Assembly: GCF_036840915.1 (NCBI RefSeq)
Contig: NZ_CP085725.1
Coordinates: forward strand, 310,001-374,000
DNA from: Flavobacterium hankyongi
GTDB lineage: Bacteria > Bacteroidota > Bacteroidia > Flavobacteriales > Flavobacteriaceae
DNA length: 64,000 bases
Reading direction: 5' to 3'
The translations under genes and the position numbers were made by a program. The stretch's first letter is position 1, and each line of letters starts with the position of its first letter. Positions 18,690 to 27,987 of the stretch are shown piece after piece. The notes below the pieces were generated by a model. That model was not told where the DNA came from. It was given only the letters and a program-made list of their open reading frames with translations, and did no database searches.

Positions 18690-19300
18690 TATTCTGTAGC
18701 TGTTGAATCTGTTCCTTGATTAATTTCGTCAAGATTTTCTTCCTCAAAACCAATCTTACCATCTCCTAAAACCAAATCAACTTTAGTCATTTTAAGTACT
18801 TGTTGTCCAGCTTTTATTGATTTTCCTCCAACTTTCATTTCAAGAACCATATCTTTTGCGAGGTTAGGAATATATGTTGTATCACCAACTTCTAAGCCAA
18901 GAGCTTTTAATGTTGGTACAGCTTGACGGTATGTTTTTTGGACTAAATCGGGTAGTCTAACTTTAGAGTAACCCGAAGCATTTATTTTTACATAAATAAC
19001 ACGGTTTTGTTTCACTTTTGCACCAGGTGCCGGATCTTGTTGCACTATCGAATGTATAGGAAATGAAGAATTGAAATCAACTGTGTCTAATAACTCATAG
19101 TCTAAATCGAGCTCATCTAATTTGTCTTCTGCTTCTTCAAGAGTTAGTTTGCTTAAGTTAGGAACTGTTATCTCTTCACCATGATTAGTTGTAAAACTAA
19201 TCCAATACATGAATAAAAACAGTGATGCACATATAATTAAAAAAGCTAAAGCAAGTTGCTTGAAAAAAGTAAAACTAAATAGGAATTTTTTGAGACTCAT
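18689..19300 (-). CDS. PASTA domain membrane protein
   Basis: A 203-residue protein with one N-terminal membrane helix (about residues 12-33) and two PASTA domains outside (VPNLSKLTLEEAEDKLDELDLDYEL and LPDLVQKTYRQAVPTLKALGLEVG), which bind peptidoglycan-type ligands in other families. There is no kinase domain, as is usual for Bacteroidota. Overlaps rluD by one base and is divergent from ddl, a peptidoglycan precursor enzyme, which suits a wall-sensing role. Confidence 0.9.
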   Translation of the reverse strand: MSLKKFLFSFTFFKQLALAFLIICASLFLFMYWISFTTNHGEEITVPNLSKLTLEEAEDKLDELDLDYELLDTVDFNSSFPIHSIVQQDPAPGAKVKQNRVIYVKINASGYSKVRLPDLVQKTYRQAVPTLKALGLEVGDTTYIPNLAKDMVLEMKVGGKSIKAGQQVLKMTKVDLVLGDGKIGFEEENLDEINQGTDSTATE

Positions 19301-19389
19301 AAAAAATGATTTATTGCAAAGATATAAAAATACTAAAGCGATTTCATTTCAAAAAAAATGATAATTTTGTTTAAACACAAATACAATTT

Positions 19390-20364
19390 ATGAAAAATAT
19401 CGCCATTATTATGGGAGGTTACTCAAGCGAGTACCAAATTTCACTTAAAAGTGGAAACGTAGTTTACCAAAATCTTGATCAGGCAAAATACAAAGGATAC
19501 CGTATTCATATTTTTAAAGAAAAATGGGTTTATGTAGACGATAATGATAATGAATATTTAGTAGACAAAAATGATTTTTCTGTTATTGTTAATGGTAATA
19601 AAATTGTTTTTGATTGTGTTTTTAATGCAATTCACGGAACTCCTGGAGAAGATGGATTAATGCAAGCTTATTTTGAACTGCTAGGAATTAAGCAAACATC
19701 ATGTGATTATTATCAAGCAGCCTTAACTTTTAATAAAAGAGATTTGCTATCGGTTTTAAAACCTTACGGAATAAAAACAGCAACCTCATTCTATCTAAAT
19801 CAAGGAGATAAAATAGATGTAGATGAAATCATAGAGAAAGTAGGATTGCCTTGTTTTGTTAAACCAAATAAATCGGGATCAAGCTTTGGAATTTCTAAAG
19901 TACATAAAAAAGAAGATTTTTTAAATGCTGTCGAAAATGCTTATAAAGAAGACAACGAAATTATTATTGAAAGTTTTCTTGATGGAACAGAAGTTTCCGT
20001 GGGTGTTATAAATTATAAAGGAGAAGTAATTGTATTGCCTATGACCGAAATAGTTTCTGAGAATGATTTTTTTGATTATGAAGCAAAATATTTAGGAAAG
20101 TCACAAGAAATTACACCTGCTAGGCTTACCCCTGAGATAGAAGCAAGAGTTCGTGAAGTGGCTAAAAAAGCGTATGTGGTTCTTAAAATGAGTGGTTTTT
20201 CGCGTAGTGAATACATCTTAGTAAATGGTGAGCCACATATGTTAGAAATGAATACAATTCCTGGTCTTACAAATGAAAGTCTGATTCCTCAACAAGCTCA
20301 TGAAGCTGGAATATCATTATCAGATTTGTTTTCAAACGTTATCGAACTAGCATTAAATAAATAA
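19390..20364 (+). CDS. ddl: D-alanine--D-alanine ligase
   Basis: ATP-grasp ligase that makes D-Ala-D-Ala for the peptidoglycan stem. 324 aa. Motifs: MGGYSSEYQISLKSG, FNAIHGTPGEDG, CFVKPNKSGSSFGI, EMNTIPGLT. Complete active site. A candidate -7 box TAATTTTG lies at 19362-19369. coaD starts 2 bp after its stop. Confidence 0.96.
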   Translation: MKNIAIIMGGYSSEYQISLKSGNVVYQNLDQAKYKGYRIHIFKEKWVYVDDNDNEYLVDKNDFSVIVNGNKIVFDCVFNAIHGTPGEDGLMQAYFELLGIKQTSCDYYQAALTFNKRDLLSVLKPYGIKTATSFYLNQGDKIDVDEIIEKVGLPCFVKPNKSGSSFGISKVHKKEDFLNAVENAYKEDNEIIIESFLDGTEVSVGVINYKGEVIVLPMTEIVSENDFFDYEAKYLGKSQEITPARLTPEIEARVREVAKKAYVVLKMSGFSRSEYILVNGEPHMLEMNTIPGLTNESLIPQQAHEAGISLSDLFSNVIELALNK

Positions 20365-20366
20365 TT

Positions 20367-20822
20367 ATGCGCAGAGCCATATTTCCAGGATCATTTGATC
20401 CTATTACTCTAGGACATTTAGATATAATCAACCGAAGTATTCCTTTGTTTGATGAAATTATAATAGCAATTGGTGTCAATGCAGAAAAAAAATACATGTT
20501 TCCTTTAGAAGAACGTAAGCGTTTTATAGAGGAAACGTTTAAGCTAGAAGATTCAATTTCAGTAATAACTTACGAAGGATTAACAATTGACCTTTGTAAA
20601 AAATTAGAGGCCGATTTTATATTAAGAGGTTTGCGTAATCCTGCTGATTTTGAATTTGAAAAAGCGATTGCCCACACAAATAGAAAATTATCTAAAATTG
20701 AGACTGTTTTTCTTCTAACAGCAGCAGATACTTCTTTTATAAGTTCAAGTATCGTTAGAGATGTTATTAGAAACGGAGGAAATTACAAAGTATTGGTACC
20801 AGATGCAGTTACTGTGAAATAA
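20367..20822 (+). CDS. coaD: Phosphopantetheine adenylyltransferase
   Basis: Penultimate step of coenzyme A synthesis: adds AMP to 4'-phosphopantetheine. 151 aa, typical. Nucleotidyltransferase motifs GSFDPITLGHLDII (the T/HxGH motif) and ISSSIVRDV. Its stop codon overlaps the ATG of the M14 peptidase by one base (TAATG), so all three genes from ddl onward probably form one operon. Confidence 0.96.
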   Translation: MRRAIFPGSFDPITLGHLDIINRSIPLFDEIIIAIGVNAEKKYMFPLEERKRFIEETFKLEDSISVITYEGLTIDLCKKLEADFILRGLRNPADFEFEKAIAHTNRKLSKIETVFLLTAADTSFISSSIVRDVIRNGGNYKVLVPDAVTVK

Positions 20823-22546
20823 TGAAGAGACTTCTTAAATTATCTGCATTTCTTTTTTCAGCATTTGTATATTCTCAAAAATATGAGACAGTATTCGAAA
20901 AAGGTAACGGAAATCAATCTGCTACTTACGATCAAGTCATTTCGTTTTACAAAATGCTGGACAAAGACTTCGAGTCCATAAAAATGGAATCAATGGGACT
21001 TACAGATTGCGGAGAATCATTACAATTAGTTATTTTTAACCCTGATAAAAAGTTTGACTCTAGATCATTTGATAAAAGAAAATCTGTCATTTTAATAAAT
21101 AACGGAATTCACGCAGGAGAGCCAGATGGAATAGATGCTTCTATGATGTTTTTTAGAGATTTGGCTATTGGAAAAATAGCTGTTCCTAAAAATACCATTG
21201 TAATTGCAATTCCTGTATATAATATTGAAGGATTGCTTAATCGAAATTCGACTTCAAGAGTCAATCAAAATGGTCCTGAAGAATATGGTTTTCGTGGAAA
21301 CGGAAGAAATTTCGACTTGAATCGAGACATGATTAAATCGGATGCAAAGAATACAAAAGCACTTGTTGAAATTTTGCATAAATTCAATCCAGATATCTTT
21401 ATAGATAATCATGTGAGTAATGGAGCTGATTATCAATATTTGTTAACCTACATTCAATCCCAACCTGACAAGTTAGGGAAGGAGTTGGGTGATTTTCAAA
21501 GAAATGTCATGACACCATCTATAGTGAAAAATCTTAAAGAAAATGGTGTTGAGTCTATTCCTTATGTAAATGTTTGGGGAGGTACACCGGATAAAGGATA
21601 TGCTCAATTTTTTGATTCACCTAGATATACTACTGGTTACACATCTTTATTCAATATGATAGGCTATGTTGTCGAAACACATATGCTAAAAGATTATGCT
21701 AAAAGGGTAGGAGCAACGTACCGTTTTATGGAATCTCTCCTCAATTTTGTAGATAAAAATACAGAACAACTTAAAGAGACAAGAAAGAAAAATTCACTTC
21801 AATTTTCTATTGGTGACAAATATCCAGTACAATGGAAATTGGACTCAACTAAAGTTGATAAAATGAAATTTTTAGGCTATGAAGGAAGCTATAAAAAAAG
21901 CGATGTGACAACAGGAGATAGGCTGTTTTATGATAGGAATAAGCCTTATAGTAAAGAGATTGATTTTTATCCAAAATATAAATCGGTAAAAGAAGTGGTT
22001 GTTCCTAAATCATATGTTATTCCAAAGTCTTGGTGGAATGTGATTAATTTATTGAAAGCGAATAATTGTCAATATACCATCCTGAAAAATGACTCAATAA
22101 TAGAAGTAGAAAGTTATAAAATAGCCGATTATAAAACTGCCACATCGGCTTATGAAGGACATTATAATCATCGTAATACAAAAGTTACTTCTTTTGTTCA
22201 GAAAACTAGATTTAGTAAAGGGGATTATTTGTTTTCTGTGAATGAAACCTCAATAAAATACCTATTAGAAACTTTGGAGCCAGAAGCGTTGGATTCTTTC
22301 TTTAATTGGAATTTTTTCGATACTATTCTTCAACAAAAAGAAGGATACTCAGAATATGTTTTTGAAGATTTAGCTAATGAAATTTTACAAAAGAACCCTA
22401 ATTTGAGAAAACAATTAGATGAAAAAATAAATAATGATAAAGCTTTTGCACAAAATCCCGAAGCACAACTAGATTGGGCATATAAAAACTCTGTTCATTA
22501 CGAAAAAGCACATTTGCAATATCCTGTTTATCGAATCATAAAATAA
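20822..22546 (+). CDS. M14 zinc carboxypeptidase, secreted
   Basis: A 574-residue exported carboxypeptidase-A-like enzyme. Signal peptide 1-18 (LSAFLFSAFVYSQ). Zinc ligands in INNGIHAGEPDG (His and Glu) and FIDNHVSNGAD (His), with the substrate Arg/Asn region GNGRNFDLNRDM between. About 250 C-terminal residues beyond the catalytic core have no recognised domain. Translationally coupled to coaD, possibly only for convenience. Confidence 0.88.
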   Translation: MKRLLKLSAFLFSAFVYSQKYETVFEKGNGNQSATYDQVISFYKMLDKDFESIKMESMGLTDCGESLQLVIFNPDKKFDSRSFDKRKSVILINNGIHAGEPDGIDASMMFFRDLAIGKIAVPKNTIVIAIPVYNIEGLLNRNSTSRVNQNGPEEYGFRGNGRNFDLNRDMIKSDAKNTKALVEILHKFNPDIFIDNHVSNGADYQYLLTYIQSQPDKLGKELGDFQRNVMTPSIVKNLKENGVESIPYVNVWGGTPDKGYAQFFDSPRYTTGYTSLFNMIGYVVETHMLKDYAKRVGATYRFMESLLNFVDKNTEQLKETRKKNSLQFSIGDKYPVQWKLDSTKVDKMKFLGYEGSYKKSDVTTGDRLFYDRNKPYSKEIDFYPKYKSVKEVVVPKSYVIPKSWWNVINLLKANNCQYTILKNDSIIEVESYKIADYKTATSAYEGHYNHRNTKVTSFVQKTRFSKGDYLFSVNETSIKYLLETLEPEALDSFFNWNFFDTILQQKEGYSEYVFEDLANEILQKNPNLRKQLDEKINNDKAFAQNPEAQLDWAYKNSVHYEKAHLQYPVYRIIK

Positions 22547-22574
22547 AAAAAGCTCTATTCATGGAGCTTTTTTT
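22545..22574. terminator. Bidirectional terminator overlapping the NUDIX stop codon
   Basis: AAAAAAAGCTC / GAGCTTTTTTT around TATTCATG. The minus-strand NUDIX stop (22555-22557) lies inside the hairpin. Confidence 0.85.
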
Positions 22575-23160
22575 CTTCTGTAAATAACAGTTTTATGTTT
22601 TCGTATGAGTTTTTCAGTGCTTCTTCAACTTCGTGTGGTTTTAACCAAGCTACTTTTTCAATACCTTCTTCTATTTGTCCAACGGGTTTTCCTTCAAAAG
22701 AAGAATGCATTTCAAACCATTGTGTTATTTTAAGTTTGTATTTACCGTTACGTTTAAATACATGGTATGTTTTAGGAAGTTTATTAGTTATTTTAAGTTT
22801 TCCAACACCAGTTTCTTCTTTAACTTCTCGTATAGCGGTTTCTTCATATTCTTCACCGCGATCCATTCCGCCTTTTGGTAGATCCCATTTTCCGTTTCTA
22901 AAAATAAAGAGAGCCTCTCCTTTGTCGTTATGAACTAATCCGCCTCCTGCTTTGCAAACTGGTATTTTGGCTCTCAAAGTTTTCATAATTTCTTTTTCAT
23001 CAGGATGATATAAATACACCTTCTGAAATTTGTTTTGAAAAAAACCAATTATTAATTGTTCTATGTCGACACTTTCCAATAAAAAAAACTTGAAATCAGT
23101 TTCTTTTTTGATTTCATTTGTCAGGAAAAGAGGCTTGTCGTTTACAAAAACTTTATACAT
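22555..23160 (-). CDS. NUDIX hydrolase
   Basis: A 201-residue NUDIX enzyme that hydrolyses a nucleoside diphosphate linked to another group; the exact substrate is not clear. The full Nudix box is visible: GGMDRGEEYEETAIREVKEETG. About 70 residues precede the Nudix domain, longer than MutT. It is divergent from pyrE with only 7 bp between the two start codons, so the pyrE promoter must lie inside this coding sequence. Confidence 0.9.
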   Translation of the reverse strand: MYKVFVNDKPLFLTNEIKKETDFKFFLLESVDIEQLIIGFFQNKFQKVYLYHPDEKEIMKTLRAKIPVCKAGGGLVHNDKGEALFIFRNGKWDLPKGGMDRGEEYEETAIREVKEETGVGKLKITNKLPKTYHVFKRNGKYKLKITQWFEMHSSFEGKPVGQIEEGIEKVAWLKPHEVEEALKNSYENIKLLFTEEKKLHE

Positions 23161-23163
23161 TTG
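23135..23163 (+). promoter_or_regulatory. pyrE promoter inside the NUDIX gene
   Basis: TTG at 23135-23137, 18 bases, TACATTTG at 23156-23163. The -7 box ends four bases before the pyrE ATG, so the transcript should begin at or within a base or two of the start codon. Confidence 0.6.
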
Positions 23164-23167
23164 TACT

Positions 23168-23815
23168 ATGATTTTTAATAAAGATACAGCGAGTAAAACT
23201 GCCGAATTGCTTTTACAAATAAATGCAATTAAATTGAATTCTAAAAATCCTTTTACATGGGCTTCAGGTTGGAAATCTCCAATCTACTGTGATAACAGGG
23301 TAATTCTATCTTTTCCGGCGATAAGAAATTTTGTAAGAGACGAATTTGCAAAGAACATTGAAAAGCAATTTGGTAAACCAGATGTTATAGCTGGTGTTGC
23401 CACAGGTGCTATTGGAATAGGTATGCTTGTTGCGCAGGAATTAGGTTTGCCATTTGTTTATGTTAGACCTGAACCTAAAAAACATGGTAGAATGAATCAA
23501 GTAGAAGGGTTTTTGCAAAAAGGCCAAAATGTTGTGGTAGTGGAAGATCTTATCAGTACAGGAAAAAGTAGCTTGCTGGCAGTTGAGGCTCTAAAAAATG
23601 AAGGTGCAAACGTTAAAGGAATGGCTGCCATTTTTTCATACGGTTTTCAAGTTGCAACTGATAATTTTAAAGAAGCAAAAGTAAATTTGTATACATTAAG
23701 TAACTATGATAGCTTGATAACTTTGGCAGTAGAAAAAAAATATATTGCAGAAGATGAGCAGGAAACCCTTGAAGAATGGAGAAAAAATCCATCTGAATGG
23801 AATGTTGAAGTATAG
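23168..23815 (+). CDS. pyrE: Orotate phosphoribosyltransferase
   Basis: Joins orotate to PRPP to give orotidine monophosphate in pyrimidine synthesis. 215 aa from the ATG at 23168; the open frame upstream runs antisense through the NUDIX gene and is not coding. The PRPP-binding loop is VVVVEDLISTGKSS; also FTWASGWKSPIYCDNR. The strict 7-bp distance from the NUDIX start and the promoter position suggest a leaderless mRNA. Confidence 0.95.
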   Translation: MIFNKDTASKTAELLLQINAIKLNSKNPFTWASGWKSPIYCDNRVILSFPAIRNFVRDEFAKNIEKQFGKPDVIAGVATGAIGIGMLVAQELGLPFVYVRPEPKKHGRMNQVEGFLQKGQNVVVVEDLISTGKSSLLAVEALKNEGANVKGMAAIFSYGFQVATDNFKEAKVNLYTLSNYDSLITLAVEKKYIAEDEQETLEEWRKNPSEWNVEV

Positions 23816-23858
23816 TTTTTGTTAAATAAAGAATCAAATAATTTATAAATCTAAAATA

Positions 23859-24251
23859 ATGAATTTAGAAAGTCCGAAAGTTACTGTTCAAAAATCTGCA
23901 GAATATTTATTTAACGAATTAAGTCAAGTTAAGAATTTTGAAAAATTAATGCCTGATAATATCGCTAAATTTGAAGTAATCGATGAAAATTGTTTCGAAT
24001 TTGGTTTAAAAGGTATGCCTGAAATTAAATTGTTAAAAAAAGAAGTTACTCCAAATTCTAAAATTGTTTTAGGAGCTGCTTCAAGTAAATTGCCTTTTAC
24101 ATTGACTGCAAATTTAAGCGAAGAAGGTGTAGAAACTACAGGAGTTCAATTGTTTTTTCAAGGTGAATTTAATGCAATGATGGCAATGATGATTAAAGGA
24201 CCAATCTCAAAGTTTATTGAGACTTTAGCAGAGAATATGCATAAATTATAA
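23859..24251 (+). CDS. SRPBCC-like ligand-binding protein
   Basis: A 130-residue cytoplasmic protein with a START/SRPBCC-like pattern: a helix near the N-terminus (AEYLFNELSQVKNFEKLMPDN), beta strands in the middle and a long amphipathic helix at the end (GPISKFIETLAENMHKL). Follows pyrE by 43 bp and is probably co-transcribed with it. Ligand unknown. Confidence 0.75.
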   Translation: MNLESPKVTVQKSAEYLFNELSQVKNFEKLMPDNIAKFEVIDENCFEFGLKGMPEIKLLKKEVTPNSKIVLGAASSKLPFTLTANLSEEGVETTGVQLFFQGEFNAMMAMMIKGPISKFIETLAENMHKL

Positions 24252-24255
24252 TACA

Positions 24256-24289
24256 ATAAAAAAAGCCATTCATATGAATGGCTTTTTTT
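24256..24289. terminator. Bidirectional terminator between SRPBCC gene and lgt
   Basis: Perfect dyad with AAAAAAAGCCATTC / GAATGGCTTTTTTT around ATAT, between convergent genes. Confidence 0.9.
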
Positions 24290-24295
24290 ATTGTA

Positions 24296-25222
24296 TTATA
24301 ATTCTTCTTTAATCTTTGCTGTGGCAATAAAATAGATTCCTGCTATGATAAATGGTATACTCAACCATTGACCTGTAGATAGCATACCTAGAATGTTTTC
24401 AAATCCTCCTTGACTTTCTTTAACAGATTCTACAATTATTCTAACTGTGAATAGTGATACTAAAAACACACCAAAAAGGTAACCTTGTTTTAAACGAGCA
24501 TTTGTTTTCCAATATAAAAAGAAAAGTAAAGCAAACACAAAAATATAACCAAAAGCTTCGTATAACTGAGAAGGATGTTTAGCAGGAACTTTATCTAAAA
24601 CAGATGTAAATTTAGGATCTGTAGCAATTGCATTAAAAGCTGCTTTGGAATCTGTTAAACCTGTAATTCTCATAGCTTCAATTGGGCGTATAGCATCTTG
24701 AATGAATTTAATACCAAATGATGATGTAGTTTCATGACCAACAATTTCTGAGTTAAAGAAATTGCCTAAACGTACAAAAATTGCTCCACTTGCTACAGGA
24801 ATTACAACTCTGTCTAGTACCCATAAAACGGGTTTTTTCATTACTTTTTTAGAGAAGAAATACATAAAAATAATTACTGAGATTGCTGCGCCGTGGCTTG
24901 CAAGTCCTTGAAATCCTGTGAATTCAAAACTCGGGTTGAAACGAAAAGGTAAAAAGATGCTAAAAAAATCTTCTTTAAATAATTCCGGTTGGTAAAATAG
25001 AACATGTCCTAATCGAGCGCCAAGCAATACAGAAATAACCATCCATATAAACATATTGTCTAGTTTTTCAATTGGCTCTTTCTCTCTTTCGAATATTTTT
25101 TTCATTATGTAAAAGCCTAGCGAGAATGCTACGACAAACATCAAACTGTAAAAACGAATTGTAAATGAACCTATATGTATTCCTTCAGAAGGATTCCAAA
25201 CAAAGTAAAGTGGGTGTGTCAT
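24296..25222 (-). CDS. lgt: Prolipoprotein diacylglyceryl transferase
   Basis: Inner-membrane enzyme that adds diacylglycerol to the lipobox Cys of prolipoproteins, the first step of lipoprotein maturation. 308 aa with about seven membrane segments. Motifs: FYSLMFVVAF, ASHGAAI, the signature RLGNFFNSEIVG and HPSQLYEA. An N19-spaced promoter is at 25246-25275. Fits the several lipoproteins in this window. Confidence 0.95.
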   Translation of the reverse strand: MTHPLYFVWNPSEGIHIGSFTIRFYSLMFVVAFSLGFYIMKKIFEREKEPIEKLDNMFIWMVISVLLGARLGHVLFYQPELFKEDFFSIFLPFRFNPSFEFTGFQGLASHGAAISVIIFMYFFSKKVMKKPVLWVLDRVVIPVASGAIFVRLGNFFNSEIVGHETTSSFGIKFIQDAIRPIEAMRITGLTDSKAAFNAIATDPKFTSVLDKVPAKHPSQLYEAFGYIFVFALLFFLYWKTNARLKQGYLFGVFLVSLFTVRIIVESVKESQGGFENILGMLSTGQWLSIPFIIAGIYFIATAKIKEEL

Positions 25223-25245
25223 ATTGTATTTTATTCAAAGTGTTT

Positions 25246-25275
25246 CAAAAATAACAATAAAAATTACTACAACAA
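25246..25275 (-). promoter_or_regulatory. lgt promoter
   Basis: On the minus strand TTG (25275-25273), 19 bases, then TATTTTTG (25253-25246). Confidence 0.65.
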
Positions 25276-25303
25276 TAGTTATTTAATTGAATTTAGGAAT
25301 ATT

Positions 25304-25528
25304 TTAAGGTACAGGATCATAACCGCTTCCTCCCCAAGGATGGCAACGCCCAATTCTTTTTAATCCTAAAAATAGACCATAAATGGGACCATGCTTTTTT
25401 AAGGCTTCAATCATGTAGCTTGAACAAGTAGGTTGGTATCTGCAAGTAGCAGGCATGAGTGGTGAAATAAGTATTTTATAAAACCAAACTAAGAAAAGTA
25501 AAGGAGCTATAGCTATTTTTTTAATCAT
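25304..25528 (-). CDS. yidD: Membrane protein insertion efficiency factor YidD
   Basis: Small 74-residue factor that aids YidC-dependent insertion at the inner membrane. The family signature is complete: [15 protein letters not shown] followed by [16 protein letters not shown]-terminal amphipathic helix. It lies between cysS and lgt, all on the minus strand, rather than next to yidC and rnpA. Confidence 0.95.
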   Translation of the reverse strand: MIKKIAIAPLLFLVWFYKILISPLMPATCRYQPTCSSYMIEALKKHGPIYGLFLGLKRIGRCHPWGGSGYDPVP

Positions 25529-25547
25529 AAAGTAATTGTTAAAATGA

Positions 25548-25572
25548 ATAAACCGGCTGTAAACCGGTTTAT
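25548..25572 (-). terminator. cysS terminator
   Basis: ATAAACCGG and CCGGTTTAT pair around CTGTAAA, followed by T-rich sequence on the minus strand. Confidence 0.8.
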
Positions 25573-25578
25573 TTTTTA

Positions 25579-27060
25579 TTAAGTCATAAAAGTAGTTCCT
25601 TCTTTACCGTCTTTTAAGATAATACCAATAGCGGCTAGCTCATCCCTTATCTGGTCAGACATTGCCCAGTTTTTATTAGCTCTAGCTTCGTTGCGCATTT
25701 TTATCAACATTTCGACAACTCCATTTAGTTTATCAGAGTTGTTTGCAGTAGCTTCTTCATTCTTAATTCCTAAAATATCAAAAACAAATGTTGTTAAAGT
25801 ATGTTTCAAGTTATCTAAATCAGCTTGTGAAATTGATTCCTTATCATCATTAATTAAATTGATATATTTTATTCCTTCAAACAAATGTGCGATTAATATA
25901 GGCGTATTAAAATCATCATTCATTGCATCATAACAATTCTTTTTCCAAGCAGAAATATCTATTGATGATGTGTTTGATGAAGAAATTTTATCTAAAAGTT
26001 TAATTCCTTCAAACAGCCTTGTTAATCCTTTTTCGCTAGCAACCATAGCTTCATTAGAAATGTCTAAAACACTTCTATAATGAGCTTGCATAAAACAAAA
26101 ACGTACTACACTTGGACTGAATGCCTTTTCAAAAAATTTATTTTCACCATTTAAAAGTTCAATAGGAAGTATAAAATTTCCTGTAGATTTACTCATTCGT
26201 AAGCCATTCATGGTTAGCATGTTAGCGTGCATCCAAAAATTTACTGGCGAAGAGCCATTGCAACCTTTGCCTTGTGCTACTTCACATTCATGATGAGGAA
26301 ATTTCAAGTCTAATCCACCTCCGTGAATATCAAAAGTTTCTCCTAAATATTTAGTACTCATGGCTGTACACTCTAAGTGCCAACCTGGAAAACCTTCTCC
26401 CCAAGGAGAATTCCATCTCATGATATGAGCAGGTGATGCTTTTTTCCAAAGTGCAAAATCAGGAGCGTTTTTCTTTTCGTTTTGTCCGTCTAAATCACGA
26501 GTATTGGCAAACAAATCTTCAATGTTTCTATTGCTTAATTCACCATAATTTAAACCTCTGTTGTTGTATTCTAACACATCAAAGTATACAGAACCATTAC
26601 TTTCATAGGCAAGACCTTTTTTAATCAACTTTTCTGTCAATTCAATCTGTTCTATAATGTGTCCCGTAGCAGTAGGTTCTATAGTTGGAGGTAAAAAATT
26701 GAATAAATCTAAAACCTTGTGGAAGTACACTGTATATTTTTGTACAATTTCCATTGGTTCTAATTTTTCTAATCGAGTTTGTTTTACAAAACGATCGTTA
26801 TCAACATTTCCATCATCTGTTAAATGTCCTGCGTCAGTAATATTTCTCACATAGCGAACATTATATCCTAGATGCAAGAAGTATCTGAAAATCATATCAA
26901 AACTCATAAAAGTACGCACATTACCCAAATGAACATTGCTGTACACAGTAGGTCCACAAACATACATCCCAATATTACCTTGAAGAATAGGAGTGAATGT
27001 CTCTTTTTCGCCTGTAAGCGAATTGTATATTTTTATAGGATTGTCTTGATATAAATGCAT
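25579..27060 (-). CDS. cysS: Cysteinyl-tRNA synthetase
   Basis: Charges tRNA-Cys. 493 aa. Class I signatures: HLGN (the HIGH motif) in [12 protein letters not shown] and KMSKS-like RMSKSTGN. Zinc ligands in [15 protein letters not shown] and HHECEVAQ. C-terminal helical DALR domain. The dispersed repeat at 27070-27156 separates it from the folE gene upstream on the same strand. Confidence 0.97.
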   Translation of the reverse strand: MHLYQDNPIKIYNSLTGEKETFTPILQGNIGMYVCGPTVYSNVHLGNVRTFMSFDMIFRYFLHLGYNVRYVRNITDAGHLTDDGNVDNDRFVKQTRLEKLEPMEIVQKYTVYFHKVLDLFNFLPPTIEPTATGHIIEQIELTEKLIKKGLAYESNGSVYFDVLEYNNRGLNYGELSNRNIEDLFANTRDLDGQNEKKNAPDFALWKKASPAHIMRWNSPWGEGFPGWHLECTAMSTKYLGETFDIHGGGLDLKFPHHECEVAQGKGCNGSSPVNFWMHANMLTMNGLRMSKSTGNFILPIELLNGENKFFEKAFSPSVVRFCFMQAHYRSVLDISNEAMVASEKGLTRLFEGIKLLDKISSSNTSSIDISAWKKNCYDAMNDDFNTPILIAHLFEGIKYINLINDDKESISQADLDNLKHTLTTFVFDILGIKNEEATANNSDKLNGVVEMLIKMRNEARANKNWAMSDQIRDELAAIGIILKDGKEGTTFMT

Positions 27061-27069
27061 TACTGGGAG

Positions 27070-27156
27070 CTATTTCCTGCTATCCGCTATATCTTTTTGC
27101 TATACATTTCGACTTCGCTCAGTAAACAAAAAGGATGCCGCTTCTATCAGGGCTAT
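27070..27156. repeat. Dispersed palindromic repeat, copy 2 with insertion in the loop
   Basis: Same arms as copy 1 (GCTATATCTTTTTG, then CAAAAAGGATGCCGCTTC and a GGGCTAT end). The loop carries an extra string, CATTTCGACTTCGCTCAGT, about 27 bp that copy 1 lacks. Confidence 0.75.
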
Positions 27157-27158
27157 TA

Positions 27159-27830
27159 TTAAAATTTTGTGTCTAATTTAATATAATCTAAGAATTCTCT
27201 GCGTGTTTTTTCTTCTTTGAACTTTCCGCCAAATTCAGCAGTTACAGTACTACTTTCAATGTCCTTTATTCCTCTTGAATTTACACAAAGGTGTTTTGCA
27301 TCAATAACACATGCAACGTCTTCAGTTCCAAGAGCAGCTTGAAGCTCTTGTACAATTTGCATTGTTAAACGTTCTTGAACTTGAGGTCTTTTTGCATAAT
27401 AATCCACAATACGATTCATTTTAGATAAACCAATCACTTTTCCGTTCGAAATATAAGCAACATGAGCTCTACCTATAATAGGTAATAAATGATGTTCACA
27501 AGTTGAATAAACGGTTATGTTTTTTTCAACAAGCATTTCACCATATTTATAATTATTGGCAAAAGTTGAAGAACCAGGTTTTTTATTAGGGTGTAATCCC
27601 CCAAAAATTTCTTTAACGAACATTTTGGCTACACGATTAGGAGTTCCGCTTAAACTGTCGTCGGTTAAATCCATCCCTAAAGTTGTTAAAATACTTTCTA
27701 CATCCTTTCTAATTGAGGTGATTTTTTGTTCATCTGTCAATTCGAAAGCATCTTTACGTAGAGGGTTTGTGGCACTTGTACCTATGTGGTTATTTCCAAT
27801 TTCTTCTTGAAATTCTTCGTTCTGAGTCAT
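27159..27830 (-). CDS. folE: GTP cyclohydrolase I
   Basis: Opens the GTP ring to make dihydroneopterin triphosphate for folate synthesis. 223 aa from the ATG at 27830; the open frame extends 42 bases upstream but covers the promoter region. Zinc and active-site motif STCEHHLLPIIGRAHVAY, with a second zinc Cys in HLCVNSRG. A -7 box TATATTTG sits at 27869-27862. Confidence 0.96.
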   Translation of the reverse strand: MTQNEEFQEEIGNNHIGTSATNPLRKDAFELTDEQKITSIRKDVESILTTLGMDLTDDSLSGTPNRVAKMFVKEIFGGLHPNKKPGSSTFANNYKYGEMLVEKNITVYSTCEHHLLPIIGRAHVAYISNGKVIGLSKMNRIVDYYAKRPQVQERLTMQIVQELQAALGTEDVACVIDAKHLCVNSRGIKDIESSTVTAEFGGKFKEEKTRREFLDYIKLDTKF

Positions 27831-27987
27831 TATAAAATATTCAACAGTTTTATATAAGACGCAAATATACATATTATATTCAGATTATAAATTTTGATTT
27901 TTAACATAAAAAAAGTTAAATAAAAATGTGTTAATTGTTAAAAATTCATTAATTTTCGCAAATTTATTTGAGCAAAATACAATAATT

